64,000 nucleotides of DNA from Variovorax sp. 770b2 (GCF_900115685.1 NZ_FOXJ01000003.1:1-64000); one strand, 5' to 3'; shown: positions 32,720 through 41,579, counted from the first letter of the stretch. The notes: generated by a model from the sequence alone, not told the origin. Made by a program: numbers and translations.

Positions 32720-34327
32720 ATGAAATTCAAACTGTGGGCGGCCACTGCAGCCGTCCTGGGCGCCCTGACCGTCGCAGCCTGCGGAGGCGGAGGCAGCGGC
32801 GAGGTGTACTACCCGATCATCCCGGTGCCGCCGCCGCCGGAGCAGAACCCACCGCCCCCGCCGCCGGTAGAGAAAGCCAAGGTCACCGGCCGCGTCACGA
32901 ACGCGATCAGCGGCGAAGGCGTGGGCCAGGTCACTGTCAGCACCGGCTCATCGTCCACCGTTACCGCCGCCGACGGCAGCTACACCCTCACCGAGATCGC
33001 GCCCGCCGCGTCGGTGCTGCTGAGCTTCGCGAAGGCCGGCATGGTGCCGCAGAGCCGCGCGACCGCAGCACTGTCGGGCTCGGGTTCGTCGACGGTCATC
33101 AACATCCCCATGCTGCCGGTGGCGGTGACGGAGACCTTCGATCCGCAAACCGCGCACGACATCGTCGTGCCCGGCTCCACCGCCATGGTCCGCCTGCGCG
33201 CGAACTCGCTGCGCCGCGCCGACGGCAGCGCGCCCACCGGCCCGGTGACCGCACGCGTCACGCCCATCGCACCCGCGAGCGACGTCAACGTGATGCCCGG
33301 CAACTACCTGGCCGGCACGGACGGCGGCAGTGCGCCGATCGAGAGCTTCGGCGCCCTGGACGCGAGCTTCGTCGATGCCGACGGCGCCCCGCTGAACCTT
33401 GCGGCCGGCATGGACGCCACGGTGCGCATTGCGCCCTCCTCGCGCGCCGACGAGCTGCCGCCCAGCGTGCCGCTCTTCCACTACGACACCGTCTCGGGCC
33501 TCTGGGTGCAGGAGGGCACGGCCACGCTGCAGGGCACCGCGCCTTCGCAGTACTACGAAGGCACGGTCACGCACTTCACGACCTGGAACGCGGACCAGAT
33601 CTACAACACCGTGCGCATCAACGGCTGCGTGCAGAACGCGGCTGGTGAACGCGTGAGCGGTGCACTGGTCGCCTCCGAAGGCAAGTCGTACACCGGCATG
33701 GCCACGGCGCTGACCAACGCGAACGGCGAGTTCTCGGTGCAGGCCAAGCGCACGAGCGCGGCCTTCGTCATCGCCAGCACCGCGACCGAGATCTCCAACG
33801 CGCCCACGGTGTCCATCGGCGACGCAGACTTCGCGCTCGACGGCTGCCTGACGCTCACGCGCTCGGCGGTTTCGGTCAAGCTGACCTGGGGAGCACTCCC
33901 CCTGGACCTGGACTCGTACACCTTCGGCGCGAACGCCAACGAGCTGGTGTATTTCGAGAACAAGGGCTCGCTCACCGAGGCGCCGTTCATCGGCCTCGAT
34001 GTGGACGACCGGTTCAGCTTCGGCCCCGAGGTCACCACGTTCGCGAAGCTCGCGAAGAACCGCACCTACCGGTTCGTCGTCCACAACTATTCCGGCACCT
34101 TCGACCCAGGGCAGACGGGCTCTCCGGCACGGATAGAGGTGGCCAACCGCGGCGCGCAGTCGATCTTCGCTCCGCCGGCCGGGGAGACCTCGTCGACGCC
34201 CATCTGGCATGTGTTCGACCTGACCACCGATGCGAACTGCCAGGCGACCGTCGTCCCCGTGCAGCAGTTCCTGGCCGATCCGCCCGCGCCGGTCAACACC
34301 GACAACGACGCGCAGTACTGCAACTAG
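32720..34327 (+). CDS. Secreted lipoprotein with proline-rich stalk and carboxypeptidase-regulatory-like domain
   Basis: 535 residues from the ATG at 32720, after a GAGAGAGAGGGG ribosome-binding stretch. The N-terminus MKFKLWAATAAVLGALTVAACGGGG has a lipobox (TVAAC, Cys21), so it is a lipoprotein. A proline-rich linker (PIIPVPPPPEQNPPPPPPVEKA) leads to a beta-sandwich: VTGRVTNAISGEGVGQVTVSTGSSSTVTAADGSYTLTEIA is a typical carboxypeptidase-regulatory-like fold. A second similar segment starts near INGCVQNAAGERVSGALVASEGKSYTGMATALTNANGEFSV. Function unknown; possibly surface binding. I did not recognise the C-terminal third. Confidence 0.8.
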   Translation: MKFKLWAATAAVLGALTVAACGGGGSGEVYYPIIPVPPPPEQNPPPPPPVEKAKVTGRVTNAISGEGVGQVTVSTGSSSTVTAADGSYTLTEIAPAASVLLSFAKAGMVPQSRATAALSGSGSSTVINIPMLPVAVTETFDPQTAHDIVVPGSTAMVRLRANSLRRADGSAPTGPVTARVTPIAPASDVNVMPGNYLAGTDGGSAPIESFGALDASFVDADGAPLNLAAGMDATVRIAPSSRADELPPSVPLFHYDTVSGLWVQEGTATLQGTAPSQYYEGTVTHFTTWNADQIYNTVRINGCVQNAAGERVSGALVASEGKSYTGMATALTNANGEFSVQAKRTSAAFVIASTATEISNAPTVSIGDADFALDGCLTLTRSAVSVKLTWGALPLDLDSYTFGANANELVYFENKGSLTEAPFIGLDVDDRFSFGPEVTTFAKLAKNRTYRFVVHNYSGTFDPGQTGSPARIEVANRGAQSIFAPPAGETSSTPIWHVFDLTTDANCQATVVPVQQFLADPPAPVNTDNDAQYCN

Positions 34328-34379
34328 CAGGAGGCGCATGGCGACCGGTGCATGGCCCGACGGGCTATGCTCCTTCGCC

Positions 34380-35309
34380 ATGAATCCGCCCACCGCCATT
34401 TCTTCATCTCCGAAGAGCCTGGCCGTGGGCGTTTTTCTTTTCTGGCTGGCGGCATCGGGCACCGCGTCGGCGGCGGCCTGCCTGGACACCGCCACGCAGA
34501 TCCCTTCGCCCTCCCGCGCACTCGCGATGGCCACCTTCGCGCAACAGGAGCACCAGGCCTTCGGCGGCCAGACCATGGATGCCGAGGGCCGCCTCACCTA
34601 TGCCGGCGCGTGGGAGGCCGAAGACTTCCGCGCCACCGCGCAGGAGCTCGCACCCTGGCAGCGCGTGCTCGGCTACTGGCAGGCGACCGGCGTGCGCCTT
34701 CGCGGCACCGACCCGGATGCCGCGCCCGATTCATCGGAGCCGCAATCCATCGACGCCGCATTGAGCCGCGCCGCGGTGATCGATGCGCCATGGTCCGCCG
34801 CCTTCATCAGCTGGCTCGCGCAGCGGGCCGGGCTCGGCGCGGACGAGTTCGTTTTCTCCGAAGCGCATGCCGACTATGCCGGCGCCGCGTGGAGAGCGGG
34901 CCTGGACGAAGCCGCGGGCCGGCCGACGCGCTACGCGATGCGCGCCTGCGACCTGATGCGCACGCCGCCGCGCGTGGGCGACCTGGTCTGCCAGGCGCGC
35001 GGCATCGGCGCGGGCTACGACACCTTCGAGCGCATCGGCGAAGTGCTGGCCCAGCGCCCCACGGGCGGCGAGGCGCTGCCCATGCATTGCGATGTGGTGG
35101 TGGGTGTCGATGCCACGGGCTTCGACACCGTGGGCGGCAACGTGATCCAGTCGGTCACCCTGCGGCGCCTGGCATTCGCGCCCGGTACGAAGTTGCTGGA
35201 CCCCAGCTACCTGCCCGAGGGATGCACGGTCAATGCAACGGGCGTGGCCGGGTGCATCGACCGCCACATGAGCCGCCAGCCGTGGTCGCTGCTGCTGCAG
35301 TGGCGCTGA
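34380..35309 (+). CDS. DUF2272-family secreted protein
   Basis: 309 residues from the ATG at 34380 (MNPPTAISSSPKSLAVGVFLFWLAASGTASA), with a signal peptide. A start at 34338 (MATGAWPDG) has AGGAGG just 3 bases before it, too close to be ideal, so both remain possible. The segment IDAPWSAAFISWLAQRAGLGADEF, then EAHADYAGAAW and PPRVGDLVCQAR resemble DUF2272 proteins with a peptidase-like fold, but the usual NlpC catalytic Cys is not obvious. It follows the lipoprotein gene with a 52-base gap. Confidence 0.72.
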   Translation: MNPPTAISSSPKSLAVGVFLFWLAASGTASAAACLDTATQIPSPSRALAMATFAQQEHQAFGGQTMDAEGRLTYAGAWEAEDFRATAQELAPWQRVLGYWQATGVRLRGTDPDAAPDSSEPQSIDAALSRAAVIDAPWSAAFISWLAQRAGLGADEFVFSEAHADYAGAAWRAGLDEAAGRPTRYAMRACDLMRTPPRVGDLVCQARGIGAGYDTFERIGEVLAQRPTGGEALPMHCDVVVGVDATGFDTVGGNVIQSVTLRRLAFAPGTKLLDPSYLPEGCTVNATGVAGCIDRHMSRQPWSLLLQWR

Positions 35310-35319
35310 GGGAACGGCT

Positions 35320-35568
35320 TCAGCGGTAGTAGGCCTCGACCGTGCCCTTGAGTTTCAGCAGCAGCGGGTAGCCCTTGCGGTCCACCGCCTTGCCCGCCGG
35401 CACCTTGATCCAGCCTTCGCTGATGCAGTACTCCTCCACGTCCAGCCGCTCCTTGCCGTTGAAGCGGATGCCGATGGGGAATTCGAAGACGGCCGCCACG
35501 TGGTGCGGGCTGCGCGCATCGGTGCAGAGACGATCGGGAAGGGGCGGACGGGTTGTTTCTTCGGTCAT
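35320..35568 (-). CDS. DUF3297-family small protein
   Basis: 82 residues from the ATG at 35568. The sequence PPLPDRLCTDARSPHHVAAVFEFPIGIRFNGKERLDVEEYCISEGWIKVPAGKAVDRKGYPLLLKLKGTVEAYY matches the DUF3297 family, common in beta- and gamma-proteobacteria. Function unknown. It converges with the DUF2272 gene with a 10-base gap. The longer frame to 35616 has no reason to be used. Confidence 0.82.
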   Translation of the reverse strand: MTEETTRPPLPDRLCTDARSPHHVAAVFEFPIGIRFNGKERLDVEEYCISEGWIKVPAGKAVDRKGYPLLLKLKGTVEAYYR

Positions 35569-35625
35569 GGGAGTCTGTGGTTCGGGAACGACCCGAATGA
35601 TAAGGACCTCGGTCAACGCCGCTTT

Positions 35626-36087
35626 CTAGCGCCGCTTTTTCCAGGGCTTGGGCGGCGGCTTCGGCCCTGCGCCGAGGGCGGCGCGGGCCAGCGCATCGGC
35701 CTCGCCGTTGCGATGGCGCGGAATCCATTGCACGCGGGCTTCGTCGAACGTGCCGAGCAATGCGCGGGCGTCGTCGTAGAGCGGTGCCAGGCGCGCGATC
35801 GGCCGGGCATCGGCCGTGCCGAGCTGCTCGACCAGGGTGCTGTTGTCGCTGTATGCCACCACGGCGCGCGCGCCGCGGGCGCGCGCCTCCTGCAGGGCGA
35901 GCGTGAGCGCGCGCAGCTCGGCCTCGTTGTTGCAGCCGGTCGTGTGCGTGGCCTGCGAGAGCGTGTGGCGGGTGCCGTCGGGCTGCGTGACGACCGCACC
36001 GATGCCCATGCGGCCCGGGTTGGGCATGGCGCTGCCGTCGCAATGGACGGTCCAGTGGCGCGGGTGCTCGGGCGCGGGAAGAGGCAT
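35626..36087 (-). CDS. Ribonuclease HI family protein
   Basis: 153 residues from the ATG at 36087. The four acidic active-site residues are visible: VHCDGSAMPNPGRMGIGAVV (Asp), NNEAELRALTLAL (Glu), VVAYSDNSTLVEQL (Asp) and HRNGEADALARAAL (Asp). It is compact, has no N-terminal hybrid-binding domain, and ends in a basic tail PKPWKKRR. Such proteins cut RNA in RNA-DNA hybrids; this shorter group is often an extra paralogue beside rnhA. 32 bases separate it from the DUF4124 gene. Confidence 0.85.
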   Translation of the reverse strand: MPLPAPEHPRHWTVHCDGSAMPNPGRMGIGAVVTQPDGTRHTLSQATHTTGCNNEAELRALTLALQEARARGARAVVAYSDNSTLVEQLGTADARPIARLAPLYDDARALLGTFDEARVQWIPRHRNGEADALARAALGAGPKPPPKPWKKRR

Positions 36088-36119
36088 GGATGGAATGCGG
36101 GGCCTGCGCCCTGCGGTCT

Positions 36120-36563
36120 TCAGCAGTTGCTGCGCTTGATGCCTGCGAGGTTCTGGCACGGCCGCTGGCCGGGCGGCGGCCCCGGATCGCGCACGCGGGG
36201 CGGACGGTTGGCGTGTCGCTGCGGTCCGTCGTAATAGGGCTCGGGCCCGAGGATGTACACCGGCGGGTCGGTCGGCGGCGCCTCGGCGATGGGGTTGCGC
36301 GGAATGATGGCCGGACCCGACGGCGCGGCGACCGGCGGCGGCGTGTAGGTCGGCGGCCGCGATTCCTCGCTCTGCGGACGCGGCATCGGAACCGGCGGTG
36401 GCGGCGTCTCGTCGATCGCCACCTGCCGCGACTGCTTGCTGTCCGACGGGCACTTGCCATCGGTGTACGAGATCTTCCCGTTGGCATCGGTGCAACGCAC
36501 CACGTCCGCATTCGCGGCCAGGGCGGCGAACAGGAGCGGGATGAGGACGAGGGAGGTGCGCAT
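36120..36563 (-). CDS. DUF4124-type periplasmic protein, proline-rich
   Basis: 147 residues. Signal peptide MRTSLVLIPLLFAALAANA, then DVVRCTDANGKISYTDGKCP, the DUF4124 beta motif. The rest is a low-complexity proline-rich tail (ETPPPPVPMPRPQ, PPTYTPPPVA) ending in CQNLAGIKRSNC with paired cysteines. Function unknown. Its start is 98 bases from the start of the radical SAM gene on the opposite strand. Confidence 0.75.
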   Translation of the reverse strand: MRTSLVLIPLLFAALAANADVVRCTDANGKISYTDGKCPSDSKQSRQVAIDETPPPPVPMPRPQSEESRPPTYTPPPVAAPSGPAIIPRNPIAEAPPTDPPVYILGPEPYYDGPQRHANRPPRVRDPGPPPGQRPCQNLAGIKRSNC

Positions 36564-36661
36564 CTGGCGGTTCTAACAGATTGCGCGCTATTTCCCAATC
36601 GGCGGCGGCGCTGTCGTATCGTTGCGGGTGCTGCGATTTTCGCCCTCCTCCCACGCCCGCC

Positions 36662-37804
36662 ATGCGCCCTGCCAATCTCCTCGAAGTTGCCCTTGCGGAC
36701 CTGCCGCGCAGCGCGGGCTCGCCACTGTTCGAGCGGCTGCGCGAATCGGTAGGCCAGTTGATCCGTCGCGCACCGCCCCTGCATGAAGCCGCGCGCTGGC
36801 ACACGCACACCATCGGCGGCGCCGAGCGGCGCTTTGCGCAGCCCATCACCTTCACGCCGTATGCGTCCGTGCGGCCCTGCTCGGCGCGCTGCAGCTTCTG
36901 CTCGGAGAACCTGCGCAAGACCGAGGGCGGAACGCCGGCCTCGCGGCTGCGGCCGGCGTCCGATTACTTCGAAGGCCTCGCCCGCGCGCTGCGAGCCTTG
37001 CGCGGCGTGCCGCTCTCGTGGTCGCTCTCGGGCCTGGAGACCAGCGACGATGCCGACTGGATGCTTCGGCTGCTCCAAACGCTCACTGCAAGCGAAAGCG
37101 ACGGCCCGGTCATCGAAGACCGCGTGCTCTACACCAACGGTGCCGGCTTCGCCGCACCGCAGGGCCAGGTGCTGCGGCGCGCGCTGCAGCGCTTCGGCCT
37201 GAGTTGGCTGGAGCTGTCCCGCCATCACCACGACGGCGCAATCAACCAGACCATCATGCGGTTCCGCCCCGACGTGGCGATCGGCGACCAGGCCGTGTTC
37301 GAGCGCACCGCGCGGCACCTGGCCGATGCCGTTCCACTGCGCCTCGTGTGCATCCTGCAGCGCGGCGGCGTCGCGCAGCCGCACGACGTGGCCGCCTACC
37401 TCGCATGGGCGCGGGAATGCGGCGCCGGCACCGTCGTCTTCCGCGAGTTCTCGCGCCTGGACGACGGCTACCGCGACAACGCCACCGCGCGCTACCTGCG
37501 CGCCGAACGTGTGTCGATGGATGCACTGCTGACCGCCTGCCTCGACGACCCCGGGGTCTCGCGCGGGTGGACCCTCGAAAGCCTCACCGAGGGCTACTAC
37601 TTCTGGAACCTGCACCTGCGCACCGCGAGCGGGCTGAACGTCGTCTTCGAAAGCGCCGACTACGGCGCCATGCACGAACGCCATGCGACCGGCGATATCT
37701 ACAAACTCGTCTACTTTGCGGACGGCCAGCTCTGCGCAGGCTGGGAGCCGGGACACGACGTGCTGCTCGACACCCGCAGCGAACGGGCTCTTTCCCATGG
37801 CTAG
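36662..37804 (+). CDS. Radical SAM protein of unknown function
   Basis: 380 residues from the ATG at 36662. The cluster motif C-x3-C-x2-C is plain: RPCSARCSFCSE gives Cys73, Cys77 and Cys80, the [4Fe-4S]/SAM site. LSWSLSGLETSDDADW is a possible variant of the GGE motif, and VLYTNGAGF a core strand. There is no twitch/SPASM cysteine-rich C-terminus. The first 60 residues are extra helices. It overlaps the next gene by 8 bases (ATG at 37797, stop at 37802-37804), so the two act together. I do not recognise a named subfamily; it may modify a nucleic acid or small molecule with its partner. Confidence 0.8.
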   Translation: MRPANLLEVALADLPRSAGSPLFERLRESVGQLIRRAPPLHEAARWHTHTIGGAERRFAQPITFTPYASVRPCSARCSFCSENLRKTEGGTPASRLRPASDYFEGLARALRALRGVPLSWSLSGLETSDDADWMLRLLQTLTASESDGPVIEDRVLYTNGAGFAAPQGQVLRRALQRFGLSWLELSRHHHDGAINQTIMRFRPDVAIGDQAVFERTARHLADAVPLRLVCILQRGGVAQPHDVAAYLAWARECGAGTVVFREFSRLDDGYRDNATARYLRAERVSMDALLTACLDDPGVSRGWTLESLTEGYYFWNLHLRTASGLNVVFESADYGAMHERHATGDIYKLVYFADGQLCAGWEPGHDVLLDTRSERALSHG

Positions 37805-38837
37805 CCACAGCTGGCTGATGCTCGACCGCGAATCGCCGCGCTACCGGCTGCCGGACGACCTGCGCGCGCAAGATCCGATGGGCGGGCGCGACTGCGGATG
37901 GGTCGAGCAGATGCTGCCCTTCGTGCGGCAGTTCTCGCAACCGGGCGAGACGGTGTTCGATCCGTTCGCGGGCTTCGGCACGACGTTGTTGGCGGCGCGG
38001 CTCGAAGGCCGGGCGGCTTCGGGCTGCGAAGTGGATGCCGGCCGCATCGACCTCATCCATGAGCGGCTGGCACGTCATGACTTCACGCATGGCACGACGC
38101 TCCTGCACGGCTCGTGCGATGCGTTCGACGACACCGCGCTCCCGCCCTTCGACCTGTGCCTCACCAACGTGCCCTTCTTCGGCTGCCGCTGGCCCGGCGC
38201 GCCCGCGGCCTCCCAGCTCTACGGCAGCCAGAGCTACGCGCAACACCTCAATGGCCTGCGCGATGTTTTCTACCGCGTCCGCGCGGGCCTGCGCGAAGGT
38301 GGCGCCTGCATCGCGATGGTGGAAAACATCCGCCTCAACGACCGCGTGCTGCCCCTCGCCTTCGATCTCGCGCGCATCCTGGGCTCGCTCTTCGTGATGG
38401 AAGAGGAGCGCGTGCTCATCTATCCGCACGAGAGCGATGAAACCGATGCCGATGCACGCACCGACCGTCGCCACGAATACGCATTGGTGTTCCGCAAGCA
38501 GCGCGAGCGCATCGACCTGCAAGCCACCGCCACGCTGCTCGACGCCCTGCGCACACAAGGGCACGCCTTCACATTGCTCGGCAGCTTCGCGCGATGGCAG
38601 CAAGACCCTCAAGGCACGCCACCCGCAGACGCCGACATCCGCGCAGACGCAGACCCGCAGCGCCTGAACGCCCTGCTGCAATGGCTGCGCGATCAAGGCT
38701 TCGCACTGACGAGCTGGGGCGACCCCGTCGCCCTGCCCCTTCACCTGGACAGCTACCGCGGCCGCTACTACTTTCGCGCCGACCGCATCGACAGCCACGG
38801 CGCCCTCGTCAGGCTGGACATCTGCTACGAGCAATGA
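37797..38837 (+). CDS. SAM-dependent methyltransferase fused to a nucleotidyltransferase-like domain
   Basis: 346 residues from the ATG at 37797. Residues about 20-235 look like a class I, DNA/RNA-type methyltransferase: DPFAGFGTTLLAARLEG (55-71, SAM motif) and TNVPFF (123-128, in the place of the NPPY/DPPY catalytic motif). From about 240 a second domain reads HAFTLLGSFARW with DADIRAD (278-284), the GS and DxD marks of a nucleotidyltransferase fold, and LVRLDICYEQ (Asp341) could give the third acid. The pairing with an overlapping radical SAM gene suggests a multi-step modification. The TNVPFF variant makes target prediction unsafe. Domain reading is by eye and the second domain is tentative. 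Confidence 0.68.
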   Translation: MASHSWLMLDRESPRYRLPDDLRAQDPMGGRDCGWVEQMLPFVRQFSQPGETVFDPFAGFGTTLLAARLEGRAASGCEVDAGRIDLIHERLARHDFTHGTTLLHGSCDAFDDTALPPFDLCLTNVPFFGCRWPGAPAASQLYGSQSYAQHLNGLRDVFYRVRAGLREGGACIAMVENIRLNDRVLPLAFDLARILGSLFVMEEERVLIYPHESDETDADARTDRRHEYALVFRKQRERIDLQATATLLDALRTQGHAFTLLGSFARWQQDPQGTPPADADIRADADPQRLNALLQWLRDQGFALTSWGDPVALPLHLDSYRGRYYFRADRIDSHGALVRLDICYEQ

Positions 38838-38893
38838 GCCACGCGTTCGATCGCCGCAGCGGTTGATCGCCCGGCGCAACGACAGCGCCTGTA

Positions 38894-38989
38894 GTGCGCA
38901 GGGCATCGGGTGCTCCCCGCAGCGAAATCAAGGAGGAGGCCGCGGGCCGGGGGACATTCGCGGAGGGGAGCACCCGGTGGCCTGCGCAC
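38894..38989. repeat. Long imperfect inverted repeat between convergent genes
   Basis: Left arm GTGCGCAGG (38894-38902), four bases, CGGGTGCTCCCC (38907-38918). Right arm GGGGAGCACCCG (38965-38976), four bases, CCTGCGCAC (38981-38989). 21 of 25 positions pair, with a 46-base loop. It fills the 158-base gap between the methyltransferase gene and the convergent IclR gene. It can serve as a two-way terminator, or be a REP-like paired element. Confidence 0.7.
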
Positions 38990-38995
38990 GCGCCC

Positions 38996-39805
38996 TCAGA
39001 GCAAACCGCTCATCTTCCCCGCAGCCGCCTTCAGCGCATCGATGCGCTTGACCGCATCCTCCATCGACATCCGCGCCGTCGGCGCATGCACCGCCAGCGC
39101 CGCGCGCACCTCGCCCGCCGCATCGCGCACGGGAACAGCCACCGCCACCAGCCCCGCGATGAACTCCTCGCGGTCGCGCGAGTAGCCGCGCCTGGCGATC
39201 TCGTCGCACTCGGCACGCAGTGCATCGGCCTTGGTAATGGTGTTCGCCGTCATGCGTTCGAGCGGCAAGTTGTCGATGAGCGCATCCCGCGCCGTCTTCG
39301 GCATCTGCGCGAGAAAGAGCTTGCCGCTCGCGGTGCAGTGCAGCGGCACGTGCGAGCCCACGTCGAGCGTCAGGCGCAGCGGCCATTGCGCCTCGACGCG
39401 ATCGAGGTACAGCACCTGCGCGCCATCGAGCGTGGTGAGGTTGCAGGTCTCGCCGACCTTGCGCACGAGCTCGGACAGCACCTCGTGCCGCAGCCCGCGC
39501 ACCACGCCGTGGTTCAGCGTGTCGAACGCCAGCTTGCGCAGCGCCGGGCCCACGCTGAACGAGCGCTCGTCCACGTCGCGCGCCAGGAAACCCGTGGCCA
39601 GCAACTGCGTGCAGATGCGATGCGCCGTCCCCTTGGGCAGCCCGAGCTGCGCGGCCAGGTCGGCGAGCGTCAACGCACGGCCTTCGTTGGCCAGCAGAGC
39701 CAGCAGCCGCAGGCTGCGCTCGGCAGATGACCCGGAGGTCGATTCCTCGACAACCAAGGGAGCGGCAGGAATCACTGCGGCAGGCGCGCGCGCGGCTCGT
39801 GGCAT
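38996..39805 (-). CDS. IclR-family regulator
   Basis: 269 residues from the ATG at 39805 (MPRAARAPAAVIP). HTH LTLADLAAQLGLPKGTAHRICTQLLATGFLARD, then the ligand domain VLYLDRVEAQWPLRLTLDVGSHVPLHCTASGKLFLAQM and GYSRDREEFIAGLVAVAVPV. The effector-domain layout is close to the IclR next to xsc. It is divergent from a GMC oxidoreductase and probably controls that gene and the transporter. A GGAAC-N5-GTTCC dyad lies 20 bases upstream of its start. Confidence 0.88.
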   Translation of the reverse strand: MPRAARAPAAVIPAAPLVVEESTSGSSAERSLRLLALLANEGRALTLADLAAQLGLPKGTAHRICTQLLATGFLARDVDERSFSVGPALRKLAFDTLNHGVVRGLRHEVLSELVRKVGETCNLTTLDGAQVLYLDRVEAQWPLRLTLDVGSHVPLHCTASGKLFLAQMPKTARDALIDNLPLERMTANTITKADALRAECDEIARRGYSRDREEFIAGLVAVAVPVRDAAGEVRAALAVHAPTARMSMEDAVKRIDALKAAAGKMSGLL

Positions 39806-39824
39806 GCGGGTAAACCTTAAAAAT

Positions 39825-39839
39825 GGAACATTGCGTTCC
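39825..39839. promoter_or_regulatory. Candidate IclR operator, GGAAC-N5-GTTCC
   Basis: GGAAC-ATTGC-GTTCC, with the same arms and spacer length as the dyad at 23078-23092. It overlaps the -35 box of the candidate promoter for the GMC gene, so bound IclR would block it. Confidence 0.55.
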
Positions 39840-39859
39840 GAAAAACAATAACCTAGGAT
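39831..39859 (+). promoter_or_regulatory. Candidate promoter of the GMC oxidoreductase gene
   Basis: TTGCGT (39831-39836), 17 bases, TAGGAT (39854-39859). The -35 sits inside the GGAAC/GTTCC dyad. Confidence 0.45.
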
Positions 39860-39902
39860 GCGGCGGATCGGAAGCGATTGTTCCACTCCCCGGGTGCCCT
39901 GC

Positions 39903-41528
39903 ATGCGTGATGAAGAGTTCGACTACATCGTCGTCGGCGCCGGATCGGCCGGCTGCGTGCTGGCGGGCCGGCTGAGCGAAGACCCCGCCACGCGCGTGCT
40001 GCTGCTCGAAGCCGGGCCGCCCGACCGGTCGCTCTGGATCCACCTGCCCATCGGCTACGGCAAGACGATGTGGAGCCCCACCTACAACTGGCGCTTCGAG
40101 ACCGACCCCGATCCGAACATGAACGGCCGGCGCATCTACTGGCCGCGCGGCAAGACGCTGGGCGGCTCGAGCGCGATCAACGGCCTCATCTACATCCGCG
40201 GCCAGCGCGAGGACTACGACCACTGGGCCGCGCTCGGCAACGCCGGCTGGGGCTACGACGACGTGCTGCCCTACTTCATCAAGTCCGAAGGCAACCAGCG
40301 CGGCGGCGATGCCTTCCACGGCGGCGACGGGCCGCTGAAGGTGTCGGACATCGCGGCGAAGCACGAGCTCATCGAGGCCTTCATCGGCGGCGCGCAGCAG
40401 ACCGGCGTGCCGCGCATCGAAGACTTCAACGGCGCTGCCCAGGAAGGCGCGGGCTACTACCAGCTGACCACGCACAAGGGCTGGCGCTGCAGCACCGCCA
40501 AGGCCTACCTCACGCCCGCGAAGCACCGCCCCAACCTGCGCATCGAGACGGATGCGCTCGCGGGCAAGCTGGTGTTCGAAGGCCGCCGCGCCGTCGGCAT
40601 CACCTACCGGCAAGGCGGAGAACTCAAGACCGCGCGCTGCCGCGCCGAGGTGCTGCTGTCGGCCGGCTCGATCCAGTCGCCGCAGCTCTTGCAGCTCTCG
40701 GGCATCGGGCCGCGCGCGCTGCTCGATCGCCTCGGCGTTCCGGTGGTGCACGACCTCGCCGGCGTCGGCGAGAACCTGCAGGACCATCTGCAGATTCGCC
40801 TCGGCTACGAGTGCACGAAGCCCATCACCACCAACGACCAGCTCAACTCGTGGATCGGCCAGATCGGCATGGGCATGGAGTGGCTTCTGCATCGCACCGG
40901 CCCGCTCGCGGTCGGCATCAACCAGGGCGGCTGCTTCATGCGCGCGCTGAAGGACGAACACGGCAAGCCGGTCGCCGCCACGCCCGACATCCAGTTCCAC
41001 GTGGCCACGCTCTCGGCCGACATGGCCGGCGGCAAGGTGCATCCGTACTCGGGCTTCACGATGTCGGTGTGCCAGTTGCGGCCCGAATCGCGCGGGCACA
41101 TCCGCATCCGCTCGCTCGATGCGGCCGAGCCGCCCGAGATGCAGCCCAACTACCTGGCGACCGAACTCGACCGCGCGACCACCGTGGCCGGCGTGCGGGC
41201 CGCACGCGCCATTGCCGATGCGCCCGCGATGCGCCCCTACGTGAAGCGCGAAGTGAAGCCCGGCCCCGATGCATCGAGCGACGAAGACCTGCTCGAGTTC
41301 TGCCGCAACAACGGCGCCACCATCTTCCACCCCACCGGCACCTGCCGCATGGGCAGCGACCCGCTCGCGGTCGTCGATGCACGCCTTCGCGTGCACGGCA
41401 TCGCGGGCCTGCGGGTCATCGATTGCTCGGCGATGCCGACGCTGGTGTCGGGCAACACCAACGCACCCGCCGTGATGATGGCCGAGAAGGCCGTCGAGCT
41501 GATCAGAGAGGACGCCAGGGGTTCCTGA
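39903..41528 (+). CDS. GMC-family FAD oxidoreductase (choline dehydrogenase-like)
   Basis: 541 residues from the ATG at 39903 (MRDEEFDYIVVGAGSAGCVLAGRL, the FAD-binding motif). PRGKTLGGSSAINGLIYIRGQREDYDHWA and SAGSIQSPQLLQLSGIGP are the two GMC signatures; FHPTGTCRMG and GNTNAPAVMMAEKA hold the catalytic His and Asn. Members oxidise alcohols to aldehydes with FAD. No CoA or quinone-linked extra domain. The next gene is an MHS transporter, which may import the alcohol or acid substrate. Substrate unknown; choline is one of many options. Confidence 0.88.
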   Translation: MRDEEFDYIVVGAGSAGCVLAGRLSEDPATRVLLLEAGPPDRSLWIHLPIGYGKTMWSPTYNWRFETDPDPNMNGRRIYWPRGKTLGGSSAINGLIYIRGQREDYDHWAALGNAGWGYDDVLPYFIKSEGNQRGGDAFHGGDGPLKVSDIAAKHELIEAFIGGAQQTGVPRIEDFNGAAQEGAGYYQLTTHKGWRCSTAKAYLTPAKHRPNLRIETDALAGKLVFEGRRAVGITYRQGGELKTARCRAEVLLSAGSIQSPQLLQLSGIGPRALLDRLGVPVVHDLAGVGENLQDHLQIRLGYECTKPITTNDQLNSWIGQIGMGMEWLLHRTGPLAVGINQGGCFMRALKDEHGKPVAATPDIQFHVATLSADMAGGKVHPYSGFTMSVCQLRPESRGHIRIRSLDAAEPPEMQPNYLATELDRATTVAGVRAARAIADAPAMRPYVKREVKPGPDASSDEDLLEFCRNNGATIFHPTGTCRMGSDPLAVVDARLRVHGIAGLRVIDCSAMPTLVSGNTNAPAVMMAEKAVELIREDARGS

Positions 41529-41579
41529 AAAAAAGGCCCGCAGAGGCCGCCACGACAACAACGCATTGGAGACAAACAC

